A DNA stretch of 64,000 bases, taken from Pelargonium nanum (Eukaryota; Streptophyta; Magnoliopsida; Geraniales; Geraniaceae). The notes beneath the pieces were generated by a model. The model had not been told where the DNA came from. It saw only the letters and a program-made list of their open reading frames with translations, and searched no databases. Of this stretch, positions 37,901 to 49,500 are shown piece by piece; positions within the stretch are counted from its first letter, which is position 1, and every line of letters starts with the position of its first letter. The stretch spans positions 1-64,000 of the forward strand of contig JAYMTF010000005.1 of assembly GCA_036897485.1 (NCBI GenBank), written 5' to 3'. A program made the position numbers and the translations under genes.

Positions 37901-38116
37901 GGCAACATTACCACCATTGCAAACAATCCCATTCCAAGAGGAAGGACAGCCATTGAAGTCAATAGACTCCTCATTCCAAGAATTGAGAACATAACCAGTA
38001 GGGTCATGCTTAATACCCTTCTTGAACTCTAGCAGTGCTAAAATGTCCTGGGAAGGAAGCTGCCCCATTGCAGAAACATACAGCATGGACACAATTACAA
38101 ACCCAAACAGCTTCAT
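33912..38116 (-). CDS. GHR1: GHR1-like leucine-rich-repeat receptor pseudokinase
   Basis: Three exons on the minus strand: 37054-38116, 35402-36922 and 33912-34495. They join into 1055 aa (Arabidopsis GHR1 is 1053). A signal peptide (MKLFGFVIVSMLYVSAMGQ) is followed by an LRR N-cap with paired Cys (CPSSWNGIVC) and about 20 leucine-rich repeats. A membrane segment lies near residues 633-660 (VLVIVACVVALVMLILLVLF), then a cytoplasmic kinase-like domain. The kinase fold keeps the VAIK-type Lys (TVKWL). The catalytic loop, however, reads HGNLKATNILL in place of HRD..., and the DFG position reads ADYCLHRL. Phosphotransfer is therefore unlikely. GHR1 is known as a plasma-membrane pseudokinase needed for H2O2/ABA-driven stomatal closure through the SLAC1 anion channel. 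This gene is the likely orthologue by sequence and by order (At4g20940). Confidence 0.95.
34944..34974. repeat. (TC)n(AC)n compound microsatellite in receptor intron 2
   Basis: About 16 bases of TC repeat run straight into about 14 bases of AC repeat within the 906-bp intron 34496-35401. A second dinucleotide run, (GT)n at 35326-35342, lies near the other end of the same intron. Confidence 0.9.
35326..35342. repeat. (GT)n microsatellite in receptor intron 2
   Basis: A run of eight GT units lies close to the donor side of the intron that separates the second and third exons of the GHR1-like gene. Confidence 0.9.
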
Positions 38117-39599
38117 GTTGAAAATGATGACACAGGTGGTTCTTCACAACTTCACAATGCAAAGCAAAATGTACAAAACCATAACACTGCTCAACTAAAT
38201 TTCATACCAACAACCCTTCCACCATTATCACCAATAAAAAACCTTTAGAACATGAGATAAACCCAGAATCCACCCAGAAATGGAGATTTACAGCTCATGA
38301 AGTAGCAAATTCAAGAAAAAAAAAAACCATAAAACCAAAACGGACCCACAACTCTTTCCTCACACTATTGAACAATCACACCCCTAAAAAAACAGAAATT
38401 GCACACTGAGCAAAAATCTTCAGATGTGTTCATAAACTCAAGCATTCAGCACCCTGACCTCCCAGTGAATTCTAGAAGCAGTAAATCTTTGGACACCAAA
38501 GAGCTTCATAAAACTGGACAGGAAGGTTCCTACTGCTTCCAACAAAGAACAAGCTTTAACTACAGAAGCTGAGGCAGAGCATTAAATATCTGATAAGACC
38601 CAAACAAATTAAGTCGCTTTCGGAGATCTAACAGTGTAAAAATGCATCATTTTCTTACAAAAACCCATCAATGCGAACAATGTAGGCTCAGTAAAAAAAA
38701 CACCCTCTTGAAAAAGATTCGGCCTTTTAAGGCATCAAAACCTCCAGAGAAATACTACAGCAAACCCATGAAGAAACAAGAAATGGGTCTTCAAATCAAT
38801 AACCAGAATCCAATTAATACAAAGAAACCCATTATTCTATTTTCTAATGAAATTGAAAACCCTAACAACATAACATAGTTAGGACTTGGGAGCTGCTGCT
38901 TAAAGGCCAAATATAGCTAAAAACCTAAATCTTTTTTCCATAGAAAGTGACAGCAAAAGCTTAAAAGGAAATGCCTCTCTATCTCTTTCTCTCAATCTCA
39001 GGGCATGTGAATAAAGAGTGTACCCTCCAAAAAATCTTCAAAACAAAATAAATCCAAATTTTTATTCATTCCATCTTTAAGGAAAGTGGCAAAAAGATGC
39101 GGCCTTTTTTTGGTACAATTGTTTAGGTTAATTTGGCGCCAAAAAGATGCAGAATCAGTTTTTAGTGCTTTTTCTTGTGGACTTGAAAGGATTTATCAAA
39201 TCCAGTTTCTTGAGGTCAATGCCACGTAGGAATGAGGGGTCCACGGTGGCCATCCAGCAGTGCAAAGAGAGGTGAGGGTAGTTGGAGGTGTAATGGGAAG
39301 TGGGGCCCACTACTGGATTCATGGTATGACACATGGCAGGTGGGCCCACAAATGTACATTACATCCTTTTTATTGTTTTTTGTATTATTGACCCAGTTAT
39401 TTGTTTGGTAGTGGTAGTAGTAGACTTGCAGTTGCTTGTGGCTTTGTGAGGCATTTGGATCATGAAGATTGAAGATGAAGAGGACAGGTGATGTAAGAAA
39501 CAGATAGACAATGCCCCCACCCACAACCTTGCCCAAAACTAGTGCCCACAATTGAAATATGGATTTTTCTCCACCTCTTGCACATGTTAAAAATAAGAT
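38117..39599. other. 5' flank of the GHR1-like gene
   Basis: This AT-rich region holds no convincing gene. The part nearest the start codon (to about 39010) is probably leader plus promoter, perhaps with a leader intron. Short frames such as 38642-38878 lack any domain. At 39132-39143 there is a perfect palindrome, TTTGGCGCCAAA, listed separately. From 39180 to 39560 the DNA is unremarkable. Confidence 0.4.
39132..39143. promoter_or_regulatory. Palindromic E2F/DP-type site TTTGGCGCCAAA
   Basis: The 12-bp perfect palindrome contains TTTGGCGC on both strands, the classic E2F consensus. It lies about 1 kb upstream of the GHR1-like start codon. Nearby at about 39086 a related AAAAAGATGCGG/AAAAAGATGCAG pair recurs. 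Whether it is used is unknown, since it is a sequence match only. Confidence 0.35.
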
Positions 39600-39886
39600 A
39601 AAAGACTCATTTTGATACTGAGTTTTCGTGTTACGACATAATTCACTTCATGAAATTTTGTTTAACCACATGATTTTTCGCATTTCGACCCAATTTAGTC
39701 ACCGATTTTTATTTTACCTCAAATAATCCTTGAACTTTCAAATATTGACACAATTTAAATCTTGAACTTTTGATATAAACTCTAAAGACAATCCATTTTG
39801 GCTCAGTATTTGAAAATTTAAAACAATTTTAGGTCGATATTTGAAAATTTTAAAACCATTTTGGGTCAAATCAAAGTTCAAAGACC
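39600..39886. repeat. AT-rich degenerate repeat flanking the LINE (left part)
   Basis: Motifs such as CCAAATTGGGTC, ACACGAAAGTTCA and TTGAACTTT recur in both orientations here and again at 45940-46085 on the other side of the LINE. They look like one minisatellite-like tract that the LINE split. The last 11 bases (39876-39886) are the left copy of the LINE target-site duplication. Confidence 0.5.
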
Positions 39887-39895
39887 GCATTCAAA

Positions 39896-41654
39896 TGAGC
39901 TCCGAGAAATCAGGAGCTAGGGTTTCGCGCACTTTGGCGGCTAGGGCACGAGAAACTTCGACGGTGGATGGCGTCAGCACGGACTCGACAGAAGAGGCTG
40001 ATCTTCTGCAGCGGTCCTCCAAGAAGGTCAAGCCTTCGGAAGTGGATAGCGAGCCGATGGAAGGAGTGGTGGAGGGTGCTACAGAAGGATTGGCGGAGGA
40101 GGAGGGACCAAAGGACCAAAACATGGATGATGCTCCAGAAGTGGAACCGCCTACTGGTCAGGATGAGATGCCTCGTTTGTCTTTCAAGGAGAAACTGATG
40201 CTCCATGAAAGGAGAGGGAGGAGAGACGGAAGCAAATCAAAGAAAGGTTTCCGAAGGAAGATCCAGTGAAACATTATGTTCATGAGGGTTATCCCGCGGT
40301 CAGGGTACCGGATAGAAGGGTTGCGCGCTTGGGATTTCAATGGAAAGACTGCTTAGTCATTAAGCTTATTGGTTGTTCTCTGGGCTGGAAGACGATGATG
40401 GAACGAACAACTCGACTTTGGAATCCTCATGGTGAGTACGATCTCATACCCCTTGTTGATGGTTACTATGTGGTTCGTTTCCAGCTATTCCAGGATTATA
40501 AACATGTGATGGAAGAAGATCCCTGGATGATATTCGGATACTATCTTACTGTGCGGCCATGGACGCCGGATTTCAGGGCAGATTCAGATATTATTCTAAG
40601 CACTTTGGTTTGGGTTAGGTTTCCGGGTTTGCCTTTACACTTTTTTGATGAATACGTTCTTATGGAGGTAGCGAAGGTGATTGGGAAACCGATCAAGGTG
40701 GATATGTGTACTAAAATGGTGAGCAGTGGTCTTTTTGCGAAGGTTTGTGTGGAAGTTGATCTGAGTAAGCCTTTGATTCCCAGAATCCACTGGAACGGGC
40801 ATTGGCAACAGCTTGCATATGAGGGTCTCCATTTGATTTGTTTCAAGTGTGGCAGAGCAGGCCACAAATATGCGTCGTGTGGTTTTGCGGTTCCTAGGGC
40901 AACCCCAGTGGAAGGCAGACAGGTGTCAAATAATGATGGCAGGGAGGTGCAGGTTGTTGAGGGTGTACCTCATGCACAAGTAGTTAACCAGCTGGAAGTC
41001 AGTGTAGTGGAGCAGAATAAAACTGATAGAACAGGGAGTACAAATACTACGAAAGAGACTGCCAAGAAGCCAGAATTTGGGGCCTGGATGGTCGTTCCTC
41101 GTAGAGAAAGCCATAAACAACCACAAGGAACTAGGAAGGCAGGCCGGGATGGGCAGATAGCAGGATCAGGGTCGAGGTTTAGTGCTCTTGCTAAAGAGGA
41201 GAAGGAAGAAGGTGTTGGGAAAGACAGCATGCAAGTTGATGGTGAGATTGATGTGGAAAAAGAGGCCCCTGGAAGTGGGCTGACTATCTCTAAAAATGGG
41301 CCGAAAGAAAATGAAAGTGGTCCAAAAGCAAAAAATGGGCCGAACAGGGGTACTGTGAATGCTAGCGGGCCTAAGGAGGCTAAAAAAGGAGCAACTCATT
41401 CTCCAACCCAGCAAATGATATCGGCTCGAGCAATCTCAAATCATTTCCAAACCCCTATCGCGACTCGATTGGAGGAGAGCTATGGTACTCAGATTCAGAG
41501 GCAAATGGGGGGGAGGGAAGCGTTGGCGGAAGAGGGGGTGGCCGAGGCTCAGGCGGAGGAGGGCGAGGCAGTGGTCGAGGGTCCGCGGCGGGGCACTCAC
41601 GACCTCTTCCCCATATTCCGGATCTCAATATCGAGGCAATTACGAACGCGGTGA
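39896..41654 (+). pseudogene. LINE ORF1 (DUF4283 and CCHC zinc knuckle), frame-broken
   Basis: The first part (39896-40269) starts MSSEKSGARVSRTL and is acidic. Its frame ends at a TGA and continues in another frame from 40266. The second part holds the DUF4283-like core (GCSLGWKTMMERTTRLWNPH, YYVVRFQLFQDYKHVMEEDPW, LVWVRFPGLPLHFFD). It then has a zinc knuckle, CFKCGRAGHKYASC. A low-complexity tail follows. ORF1 proteins of this LINE group bind the element RNA. One frameshift near 40265 separates the two parts. Confidence 0.85.
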
Positions 41655-41793
41655 GGATAGGTGGGAACTCCATGGATCCGAGATTGAAGAAGGTTGTGGG
41701 GTTGGCCGCAGATTCGGAGGCGTCGGCCAAAACTCAGATCGAGAACGAGCGGGGGGATGCTCAAAACCCCACTTTAATCTCAAGTAAGTCCTA

Positions 41794-44700
41794 ATGAATT
41801 TTCTATTTTGGAATTGTAGAGGTATAGGGCAGAAGTTGAAAGTTTCTTTTCTGAAAGATTTGATTCGTCATAATCGTGTCGATTTACTTGTTGTGTTTGA
41901 GACTCGTATTAGTGGTTCCAAAGCCGAAAATACGGCTCGGCGTCTCGGGTTTGATCATCAATTCAGGCAAGAGGCAGAGGGCCGGGTTGGATGTATTTGG
42001 GTGTTATGGTCGAATTCAGTTGGAGTGGTTTCTATTATAGGTGTTGCGAGACAGGTGGTCCATGTGAGAATTCAGGATAATCTTCGGAGGGCTTGGCTGT
42101 TGTCTTGCGTTTATGCGAGCCCTCGTTGGGAAATTCAGAAGACTCTGTGGGAGGCTTTGAAGCTGTTGGGTGCGACTATCTCGATTCCCTGGGTGGTTGC
42201 AGGCGATTTGAATGAGGTGTTGGTGGCTGGTGAGAAGAGGGGGGAGACCGATTAACCAGTTGCGGAGCGGGTTGTTTAGGGATTGGATATGCTCAGGTAA
42301 TCTGATTGATTTGGGTTTCTCAGGTCAACCATTTACTTGGACCAATTCTCAGCAAGGGCCGAATAGAATTCTTTGTCGGTTGGATAGAATTCTAGGTAAT
42401 GATACTTGGAATCTCTTATTTCCGGAAGCGAATGTTCGACATCTGCCTCGTGTGCTCTCGGGCCATTGCCCGGTTCTTCTCAATCTTTGGAGCCCGCCTA
42501 GAGGGGGTAATGGGACGAGGCCTTTTCGGTTCCAGGCGATGTGGATGGAACACCCGGATTGCCAAAAGAGTGTGGGGTCGCAGAGTATATATTTCAGGTC
42601 TTTTACAGAGGATCTTCAGGAGCTGCGGGGTTCTCTGGTGGAGTGGAATAAAACAGTTTTTTGGGAATGTCTTTGCTCGCAAACGTGATATTTTGAACCG
42701 GCTGGGTGGTTTACAAAGAGCGCGGGGTCGGGGCTGTGACCACTCTTTGTTTTGCTTGGAAAAAGGATCTGCAGAGAGAGCTTCAGATAATTCTACATCA
42801 AGAAGAGGTATTATGGTATCAAAAGTCGAGGCAGGATTCGATTAAATTTGGAGAGCAAAACACTAAATTCTTCCACCTTACTACAATTAATAGAAGGCGT
42901 AGGAATAAGGTGGTAGCTCTCAAAGATGAGAATGACTACTGGATCGATAACTCGGATACTCTGAAATCTTTAGCTATTGATTTCTTTCAGAAGCTCTATT
43001 CGCTGGATAGCATTGAGAGGTGAGAGGCACCAGTCTGGACAGGTCCTAGCCTTAGTGCTGAGGACAGGTGTGTGCTAGATGGTGATATCGATTGGCGGGA
43101 AGTAAAAAGGGCTCTCTTTGATATGAAGCCATGGAAAGCTCCGGGTCCCGATGGCTTCCATGCAGACTTCTTTCAGACTTATTGGACGGCTTGGGGAGGG
43201 AGGTTGGTTCACTTGGTCCGGGAGAGTTTCAATACGGGATGCTTTCTGAGATCAATTAATGAGACTCTCCTTGTTCTTATCCCAAAAGTGGACCATCCTA
43301 CTTCTATTACTCAATTCCGGCCTATAAGTTTATTCTCTACCATGTTGAAAGTCATAACTAAGGTTCTGGTGAATCGCATCCGGTCTTTTTTGGACGACCT
43401 TATCGAGCCTAACCAAGCAAGCTTTGTTCCCGGCCGTCTTGCTAGAGAAAGCATATTGGTAGCCCAGGAATTAATTCACAAGCTTCGGATCGCCAAAACT
43501 GGATCGGGTTTCATTGCGGTCAAGATTGATTTGGAAAAGGCATATGACCGAGTCCGTTGGGACTTTTTGCATGAGACTTTAGTGCAATTCGGGTTTTCGG
43601 ATAAGTGGATTCGCCTAATTATGTATGCGGTCAGTTCTGTGTCTATGTCCGTCTTGTGGAATGGAGAAAAATCAGATCAGTTCAACACTAAGCGGGGGTT
43701 GAGACAGGGCGACCCGCTCTCTCCCTATCTTTTTCTTTTGTGCATGAAGCGCTTAGGTAATCTGATTGGGCAGCAGGTGTCGATAGGTGATTGGGCTCTG
43801 ATTCGTTTAAAGCGCAATGGGATAGGGGTGTCCCATCTGTTCTTTGCGGACAATCTGCTTCTGTTTGCGCGGGCTTCAAATAATCAGGCCAGGACAATCA
43901 GACAGGTGCTTACTTCCTTTTGTGAGATTTCAGGCCAGAAGGTTAGCCTTCCAAAGTCTAAATTTATATGTTCTCCTATGATCTCGCCAACTCTAAGGAG
44001 ACGAATTGGTAATATTCTGGGCATATCTCATACTATGGACCTGGGAATGTATCTGGGGGTTCCACTTTATTGTCGAAGAATGTGTGCGACGGACTTTAAC
44101 TATCTGATCGATAGGACGGCTAACAGATTGGCGGGTTGAAAGGCTAAATACCTCTCCATAGTCGGTCGTACCACTCTAATTAAATCGGTTACTTCGGCGG
44201 TTGCAAATCATGTCATGCAGGCCGAATGGTTACTTAGGTCTATGTGTACTAAACTGGACCAGCTCAATAACCGGTTTCTTTGGGGAGGTACAGTAGAGCA
44301 GAGAAAGGTCCATTTGATTGCTTGGGAATCCGTTTGCAAGCCGAAGGCAGTTGGAGGCTTGGGAATTCGGGATGCGGCTTCTATGAACGCGGCCATGTTG
44401 GGAAAAGTCTGCTGGCAAGTGGTCACATTTCCCGAGCAGCTTTGGGTTCAACTCTTTCGGGAGAAATATGGTCGTCGACATGCAATTCTGGTGGATGATT
44501 GTCCGCAGGGGGCGTCTCGCGTTTGGAGAGGTATTACGAAATGCACTTTTGTTTTGAAACGCGGCCTTATTTGGAAAGTCGGGAATGACTCAAATATTGA
44601 TTTTTTCCAAGACCCATGGCTGGAAGGAAGAACCATTGCTGATCATGTAGGGATGGATTGTCCGTCGGGTTTCATGGTCAACTGCTTCTTTCGAGAGCAA

Positions 44701-45898
44701 GGCTTGTGGGATGTGTCCTTGATTCGAAATGTTATTCCAAAAGAGGTGGCCGACAAAGTGATAGGATACCCGCTATCGCGCTATCGCGTGACCTCTTGCG
44801 AAAGGATTCTTTTGTATGGAAAGCGGATAAGAAAGGGATATACACGGTCAAATCAGCTTATAATTTAATTTTGGCATGTGTCAGCCCCATTGATCCTATG
44901 TGGAACAAAATTTGGAGGGCGAAGGGGCCTAGCAAATAGAGTTTTTTGGTTTGGCTTGCTCGTCAAGGACGTCTTCATTCCGGTAAGTTACGCTTCAGCC
45001 AAAAGCCCACCAGCAGTCCAGTGTGTCTATTTTGTCATACGGAAGTAGAAGATGACATTCACATTCTAAAGAACTGCTCTCCCGCTCGTCTGGTTTGGTC
45101 CCGGTTAGTACCCCATGCTATTCTCTATACTTTCTACTCTACATCTGTGACAGACTGGATCGACTTGAATGTTGATAATTATGGGTTGGAAGTGGGAGGG
45201 ATCCATGGGGATGGATTTTTGGTTCGGCCATATGGAATTTGTGGCGTTGGAGACATGCATTTATTCTTCAAAGTGACTTCTAGCCGCCCTATTCTTCGGT
45301 TGAGTACATTCGAAGGGAGGTTGAGCTGGTTTCGGAGGTAATGACTAGGAAGGATGTTAGGCCAGCTCGTTCTATGGTCCTTATTTCATGGACAAAGCCA
45401 GCTCTTAACTCTGTTAAACTTAACTGTGATGGTGCCTGTCGAGGTAACCCGGGGATGGCTGCAGGTGGAGGCGTGATTAGAGATGATACAGGTAGATGGC
45501 TGGTGGAATTCGCAGGCTCATTGGGGTTCTGTACAGTGACAGTTCCCGAGCTTAGTGCTCTTCGCTGGGGTCTTGAATTAGTTTGGCAGGAGGGCTGGCG
45601 ATCTGTGGAAGTTAATGTAGACTCCAAAATGGTGGCTGATGCGATAAATGGTGAGAGTGGTGTAAGGTGGATGGTTGAGGACCTCCTTGTGGACATCCAA
45701 CGCCTGCTGCGTCGGGAGTGGCAAGTTACGGTTGAACACTGTTATCGGGAGGGAAACCAGGTGGCTGATGCTATGGCCAACCTGGGGCTTGATTTGGAAC
45801 CGGAGATTTCGATTTTCCAGTCTGTTCCGGGAGCTATTGCTGATCTAGTTAGGGCTGATATGGTTGGAGCGGTTGTTGCTCGAGATGTAGTTGCTTAG
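41794..45898 (+). pseudogene. LINE ORF2 (endonuclease, reverse transcriptase, RNase H), broken
   Basis: It starts MNFLFWNCRGIGQ, the APE-type endonuclease N-terminus (with VVAGDLNEV), and then loses frame near 42240 and again near 42690. Reverse transcriptase motifs follow: WKAPGPDGFHADFF, FRPISL, QASFVPGR, KIDLEKAYDRV, GLRQGDPLSPYLF and SHLFFADNLLLFA, where Asn replaces the second catalytic Asp. In-frame stops lie at about 43021, 44137 and 44937, and there are further frameshifts near 44760 and 45110-45340. The zf-RVT region (CLFCHTEVEDDIHILKNC) and an intact-looking RNase H (NCDGACRGNPGMAAGGGV, DSKMVADAI, HCYREGNQVADAMANL) close the element. Confidence 0.88.
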
Positions 45899-45939
45899 CT
45901 TGTTTTTCGCTTTCTTTTCATTACCAAAAAAAAAAAAAG

Positions 45940-46085
45940 GTTCAAAGACCAAATTGGATCAAAACACAAAAATTCAAACACTATTTTAGATACTAAATTG
46001 GGTGAAACACGAAAGTTCAGAGACCAAATTGGGTCATTTACCAAAAACCAAAATAGACAGCATTTAATTCAACCTAGGTTCAAAA
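45940..46085. repeat. AT-rich degenerate repeat flanking the LINE (right part)
   Basis: The sequence starts with the right target-site copy. It continues with ACCAAATTGGATC, AAACACAAAAATTCAAA, CTAAATTGGGTGAAACACG and AGACCAAATTGGGTC, which repeat at roughly 45-bp intervals. It matches the tract left of the LINE in character. Confidence 0.5.
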
Positions 46086-46539
46086 ACTCATGTCCTAATT
46101 CAATTTATTTTGATTGAATAACCTATAAGAAGAGACATCATCATTTATTCATTTCTATTCAGACATACTGAGAAAACTCATACAAACACTTGGGCTTAAA
46201 ACATTCTCAGTCCAAAATTCATGTTTGCATATTATACTAGAAAAGTAGAAAGAGTTTCCGCAGCCATGAAGCCTGAGAACTTCAGTCCTGTTGGTTAACA
46301 ACAATTCAAAATGATACCAACATATAAACACAGGAGATGTCATGTCCTGCCATTCATTGACTATAAGAATTCTGCAATCAAAACATATCAACGACTAATG
46401 ACAAGCAGCGAAATAGGGTACAGCAAAATGGATCTTATCCTTTTATGCTATATAAGTTTACATTCAAAATAAAAACTCAACCAATCTCGAATACAGCAAA
46501 TTAACTTTAGAGTTTGAACTCATGTACTGCTGATGGATC

Positions 46540-49500
46540 TCACTTCTTCCCTCCCCCAGAAACATTGAACTTGAAGAATATAATGTCGCCATCTTGGACA
46601 ACATAGGTTTTCCCCTCCTGTTTATATTTTCCTGCAGCCTGCCAAAAACAAAGAGAACAGACAAATTCAGGAGACATTTCCCAACCTATCAAACCAAATA
46701 AGCAGAGCGCTGAGTCATTTTGCAAGCATCTACGAACAATAAGATGTCCCTTGATTATAATTCAATGTTGCATGAGGACCAAAAACGGATTCATCGATTT
46801 AACATTTCTAGTTCTTCAAGATTTCAATAAAACCACCCAATTTCAAACTTCACTTCTCCTAAGCAAGTATTTGCTTAATTATATAAATAAAACAATCTTC
46901 TTATATATCAAAGCACAAAGGCTTTTGTAGTATTATAACACGGAAGTTATTTTTTAATTCCGAGTGCACGACTTGTAAGTGAGCAGCAGACATCATGAAC
47001 TTGCCACTAAATAATCTCAGTGTTTTACATCTAGAGCCTTATAGAGAATGTAAAAACTGCATTGCAGCCAGCATGTTATTGTGGGCAAACAAAAGGACAA
47101 AATTGAAGTTAGAAACATTGCAAGGTGGAAAGATACTCACAATCAGAGAATAACATATTAAGGACCAAGGCATTTACCTTAACAGCTGATTCACTACCCA
47201 GTTCCTTTAGATCATCAAATTTCATAACCTAAACAATAACATCACCAAAAAAAGGACTCAGTAGCTTTTAAAGATTCAATAAATAATTCAGGTAAAGTCA
47301 ATACTGAATGAATTAATTTCTCAGTGATTAGTAAAGGCAGCACAAAAAGAAGTCTGAACACCAAGGCATGCGCAACAACCTCAGCACAAATAAATCCTCT
47401 CTCAAAATCAGTATGAATAGCCCCTGCAGCTTGAGGTGCCTTTGCATGCCGTCTAATTTGCCAACACTTCACCTGCAAGAAGAAAATCATTTAGAAATCC
47501 AATAAGTACTATACCAAATTGAAGGGACGAACATCTGGAGGGCACAATTACTAAGGGAAAAAACTACGCTAAACTATAGAGAACTCCAATAGGGTAATCG
47601 CAGTCTAATAGACACTGATTATCAAGTGGTCCACGTAGAACTTCTGAAACATATATGAAAATTCAACAAACTAAAGCCACCCTGTTAAAATCTAGCATGT
47701 AAAATTAACCGTCAAACACTCCTAGACCAGAAATAATACAAATCTCTGGACTTGTTTGACGTGAAAATATAAGCATCCATGCAATTTTTCGAGGCTGGAC
47801 AATTGGCACGAGGCAAGTATTAATCTAGATCACTTGGGCTCAAGTTCAACTACTTACTGTAAATTCGTAATTCAGCTAAATTCTGCAAAATAGTTCATAT
47901 ATATATCAAACTATTTTTAACTTTGAACTTCAATGGTCAAATTCTTGTTGATGCGTCCCTTTAACCAAAGGTCAAAAAGACATTGAAATGCGCGTTGTCA
48001 TAGAAGTCTTGTCAACGTAGGAGTCTTGCAAATAGGCTTTCACACAGTGTATTTTCTTGGGCTAGACTTTCACTTGAGAGCTTGGACTTGAGTACGTAAG
48101 GTCTACATAGCACAAGGTAGCACACCGTTCAGCGAAACGCAGGACGGGGGTCCTGGATCTCAACTCGGGCATGAAAGGTAAGTATCTCTACCATTGTGAA
48201 ACAAGGGCTATGAATGTGAATTCTAGAGAGAATTTGAGAGCTAGAAATATGTGAATGACACAAATGAATCTCAAATGTGGAAGAAAAAAAATCATATCTT
48301 ATAACTTGAGGGTGTATTCAAGCTCACAAAACAAAAAATGTAGGGGGAGACGTGTCGCCTTTTGATTAGTTGTTGAGAATGACAAGTGAACTTTCAAGAT
48401 GTCATGAGCTCAAATGATATCTTTATGCACCACATGATGATGTGAAAATGATGTCATGATGTATTGGCGTTGAGGTCCATTTGATGACGCGAACATGATG
48501 TCAGCTCAACGGGATGATGATGATGATGATGTCACCATTGTAGAGTCCTTGAGACATGATAGTCTCAGAAGTCACCGGAAGACCAAATCTAAGAAGTTGC
48601 CCTATAGCGTACAATGCTCAGAGCCCTCACAAGCTCGCCCACCCACAAGGCAGAGTAAAAGAATCTAAGAGGTTACCAATTGAGCATACCTCACCTAGAA
48701 AAGGCCTGGAAACCCAAATAGCATAATATCTCAATGACTCGGGAGGACCGGGGTTCAAGGCTTGGCTTGTAGCAAGGTAGAGTAGCGTCATGAAGGCCTA
48801 TAGCGTACCATCCTCAGAGCCCTCACAGGCTCGCACACCCACAAGGCGTAGTAAAGGAATCTAAGAGGTTACCAATTGAGCATACCTGACCTAGAAAAGG
48901 CCTGGAAACCCAAATAGCATAATATCTCAGTGACTCGGGAGGACCGAGGTTCAAGGCTTGGCTTGCACCAAGGTAGAGTAGCGTCATGAAGGCCTTGTGG
49001 ACGCTCTATGGGGCGTGAAGGTGCCATGTCGAGGTTCCCAAATTTGTAGGCGCACTCTTGGGCGCAAGGATTCCAAGTAGAAATTCATGATTTGTAGGAC
49101 GACCCAAGAGAGACGCACACCCTATTTGTATATGGCCACAGCCTAAGAGCAAGTCACTATGTGGCACGTTTGGAGGGGTCCCGAGAGGCGATTGGTTTGG
49201 CAACGTCAGTAGTGTTATATGGGCGAACCACTAAGGGGTGGAATTAGGTCTTAGAAGTCCCATAAATGATTTCAAAGGAGTCAAATTAGGCTTGGGGGCT
49301 TGATGGTGTCAATTGTGCCTCACATAAGTGTAAAAGGGGTGTTTAGACTAAAAATGGTCTTATTGGGGGTAAAATGGTCCATAAAAATCATTCTGGAATT
49401 AATTTGGTTGGGCGATCAAGGCAGTCTGGTCTTATTTGGGCCAAACGGATATGATATGGTGCTTTGCGCATGCATTGGGATTGGAACGCCTACCATGTGG

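Larger units (their letters stand above)
39887..45939 (+). mobile_element. Nearly full-length L1-type LINE with RNase H, decayed
   Basis: This is a non-LTR retrotransposon of about 6.05 kb on the plus strand. It is bounded by the 11-bp direct repeat GTTCAAAGACC (39876-39886 and 45940-45950) and ends in a poly(A) of about 13. It encodes an ORF1 with a DUF4283 region and a zinc knuckle. ORF2 has an AP endonuclease, a reverse transcriptase, zf-RVT and a C-terminal plant-type RNase H. The 5' end lies only 9 bp ahead of the ORF1 ATG, so little or no promoter leader is present, suggesting slight 5' truncation. Several frameshifts and stops interrupt both frames, and the RT centre reads FADN for FADD. 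It cannot move by itself. Confidence 0.93.

Noticed and set aside
38642-38878. 78-aa frame in the GHR1 flank
   Set aside because: It is Lys/Asn-rich by AT composition, with no domain. It lies in the likely leader/promoter of the opposite-strand gene.
48512-48992. CRISPR-like array
   Set aside because: There are only two long tandem units with no spacers, in a eukaryotic intron.
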